A stretch of 21,852 nucleotides of DNA from NCBI GenBank assembly GCA_947629845.1, contig CANRFD010000014.1, positions 1 to 21,852 of the forward strand, given 5' to 3'. Made by a program: the position numbers and the translations under genes. The notes beneath the pieces were generated by a model, which ran no database searches, was not told the DNA's origin, and saw only the letters and a list, made by a program, of their open reading frames with translations. How positions within the stretch are numbered: the first letter of the stretch is position 1; each line of letters opens with the position of its first letter. Origin of the DNA: an uncultured Clostridia bacterium. GTDB taxonomy: Bacteria; Bacillota; Clostridia; Christensenellales; Borkfalkiaceae. Positions 21,457 to 21,852 of this stretch are shown here, piece by piece.

Positions 21457-21852
21457 ATGATGACGAAGGCGTTGCGCGACAAGATCGTCGAGTCGCTCAC
21501 ATCCATTTTGCCCATCGCGCTCATCATCCTCGTGCTTGCGCTCACCTTTACGCCGCTCGACACGGGAATTTTTGTGCTCTTTTTCATAGGCGTGTTTTTG
21601 CTCATCTTCGGAATGGGCTGCTTTACGCAGGGCGCCGATATGTCCATGCTCGTGATCGGCGAGCGCATCGGTTCGGCCATGACCAAATCCCGCAAAATTT
21701 GGCTCATCGCGCTGCTTTCCTTCATCATCGGCATCATCGTGACGGTCGCCGAGCCCGACCTGCAGATCCTCGCCAAGCAGGTGAGCGCCATTGCGGATAA
21801 GACGCCGCTCGGCAACTGGCTGCTCATCTTCGTCGTCGCCGTGGGCGTGGGC
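21457..21852 (+). CDS. DUF1538-family membrane protein, 3'-truncated by window edge
   Basis: The first 132 codons of a multi-helix membrane protein of the DUF1538 family, running off the window end. Hydrophobic helices lie at about residues 17-31 (ILPIALIILVLALTF), 36-55 (TGIFVLFFIGVFLLIFGMGC) and 79-95. The family motif GADMSMLVIGERIGSAMTKSRK and the invariant TVAEPDLQILAKQV are visible. The transported substrate, if any, is unknown. ATG 21457 has AGGAGG (21443-21448) 8 nt upstream, which decides it over the second ATG at 21460. A 38-nt gap follows rpiB, the largest in this gene run. Confidence 0.9.
   Translation, partial: MMTKALRDKIVESLTSILPIALIILVLALTFTPLDTGIFVLFFIGVFLLIFGMGCFTQGADMSMLVIGERIGSAMTKSRKIWLIALLSFIIGIIVTVAEPDLQILAKQVSAIADKTPLGNWLLIFVVAVGVG

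Overview
The window looks like GC-rich chromosomal DNA from a spore-forming, anaerobe-type Firmicute (class Clostridia). The evidence is a spoIIGA-sigE-sigG-ylmC/ymxH sporulation cluster, a DnaD-family primosome protein, clostridial-type neighbours (UPF0210 with its ACT partner, DUF951, DUF1538) and strong Shine-Dalgarno sites. The high GC, the intergenic palindromic repeats and this mix of genes suggest a gut lineage near Christensenellales (Borkfalkia-like). That placement is inference and was not tested. There are no rRNA or tRNA genes, no CRISPR array, and no transposase or phage gene. Apart from the repeat-filled gap at about 1441-1650, this is ordinary core chromosome.

Layout. (1) 1-1436: a small accessory cluster behind a good SigA promoter: a zinc-ribbon/DUF2007-like protein, a flavin split-barrel (PNPOx-like) protein and a GNAT acetyltransferase. 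(2) 1437-1779: a non-coding gap holding several palindromic repeat elements, a rho-independent terminator and a TATAAT box. (3) 1780-4510: the sporulation block. SpoIIGA processes pro-SigE (mother cell), SigG drives the late forespore programme, and a YlmC/YmxH PRC-barrel protein follows. It ends in a bidirectional terminator shared with the converging gene. (4) 4591-6303, minus strand: a long DnaD-like replication protein whose C-terminus looks like the zinc-binding, helicase-interacting N-terminal domain of DnaC/DnaI loaders, but with no AAA+ ATPase. (5) 6304-6453: divergent, abutting SigA promoters. (6) 6454-21852, plus strand: sixteen co-directional genes with gaps of at most 38 nt. They are sbcD, sbcC, a degenerate alpha/beta hydrolase, a DUF951 gene, lepB, a degV-family gene, two membrane proteins, an ACT protein, a UPF0210 gene, pepF, dnaB helicase, ywlC, ywlE, rpiB and a DUF1538 membrane protein cut by the window edge.

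How they fit together. DNA replication and repair (DnaD-like protein, SbcCD, DnaB helicase) sits around one divergent promoter. The long plus-strand run then mixes protein secretion (LepB), fatty-acid binding (DegV), peptide turnover (PepF), tRNA t6A synthesis (YwlC), protein dephosphorylation (YwlE) and pentose phosphate metabolism (RpiB).

The observations most worth following are the DnaD/DnaC-N fusion without an ATPase, the alpha/beta hydrolase whose nucleophile serine is replaced by arginine, the SbcC that lacks a zinc-hook CxxC, and a hairpin that would partly hide the sigG ribosome binding site.
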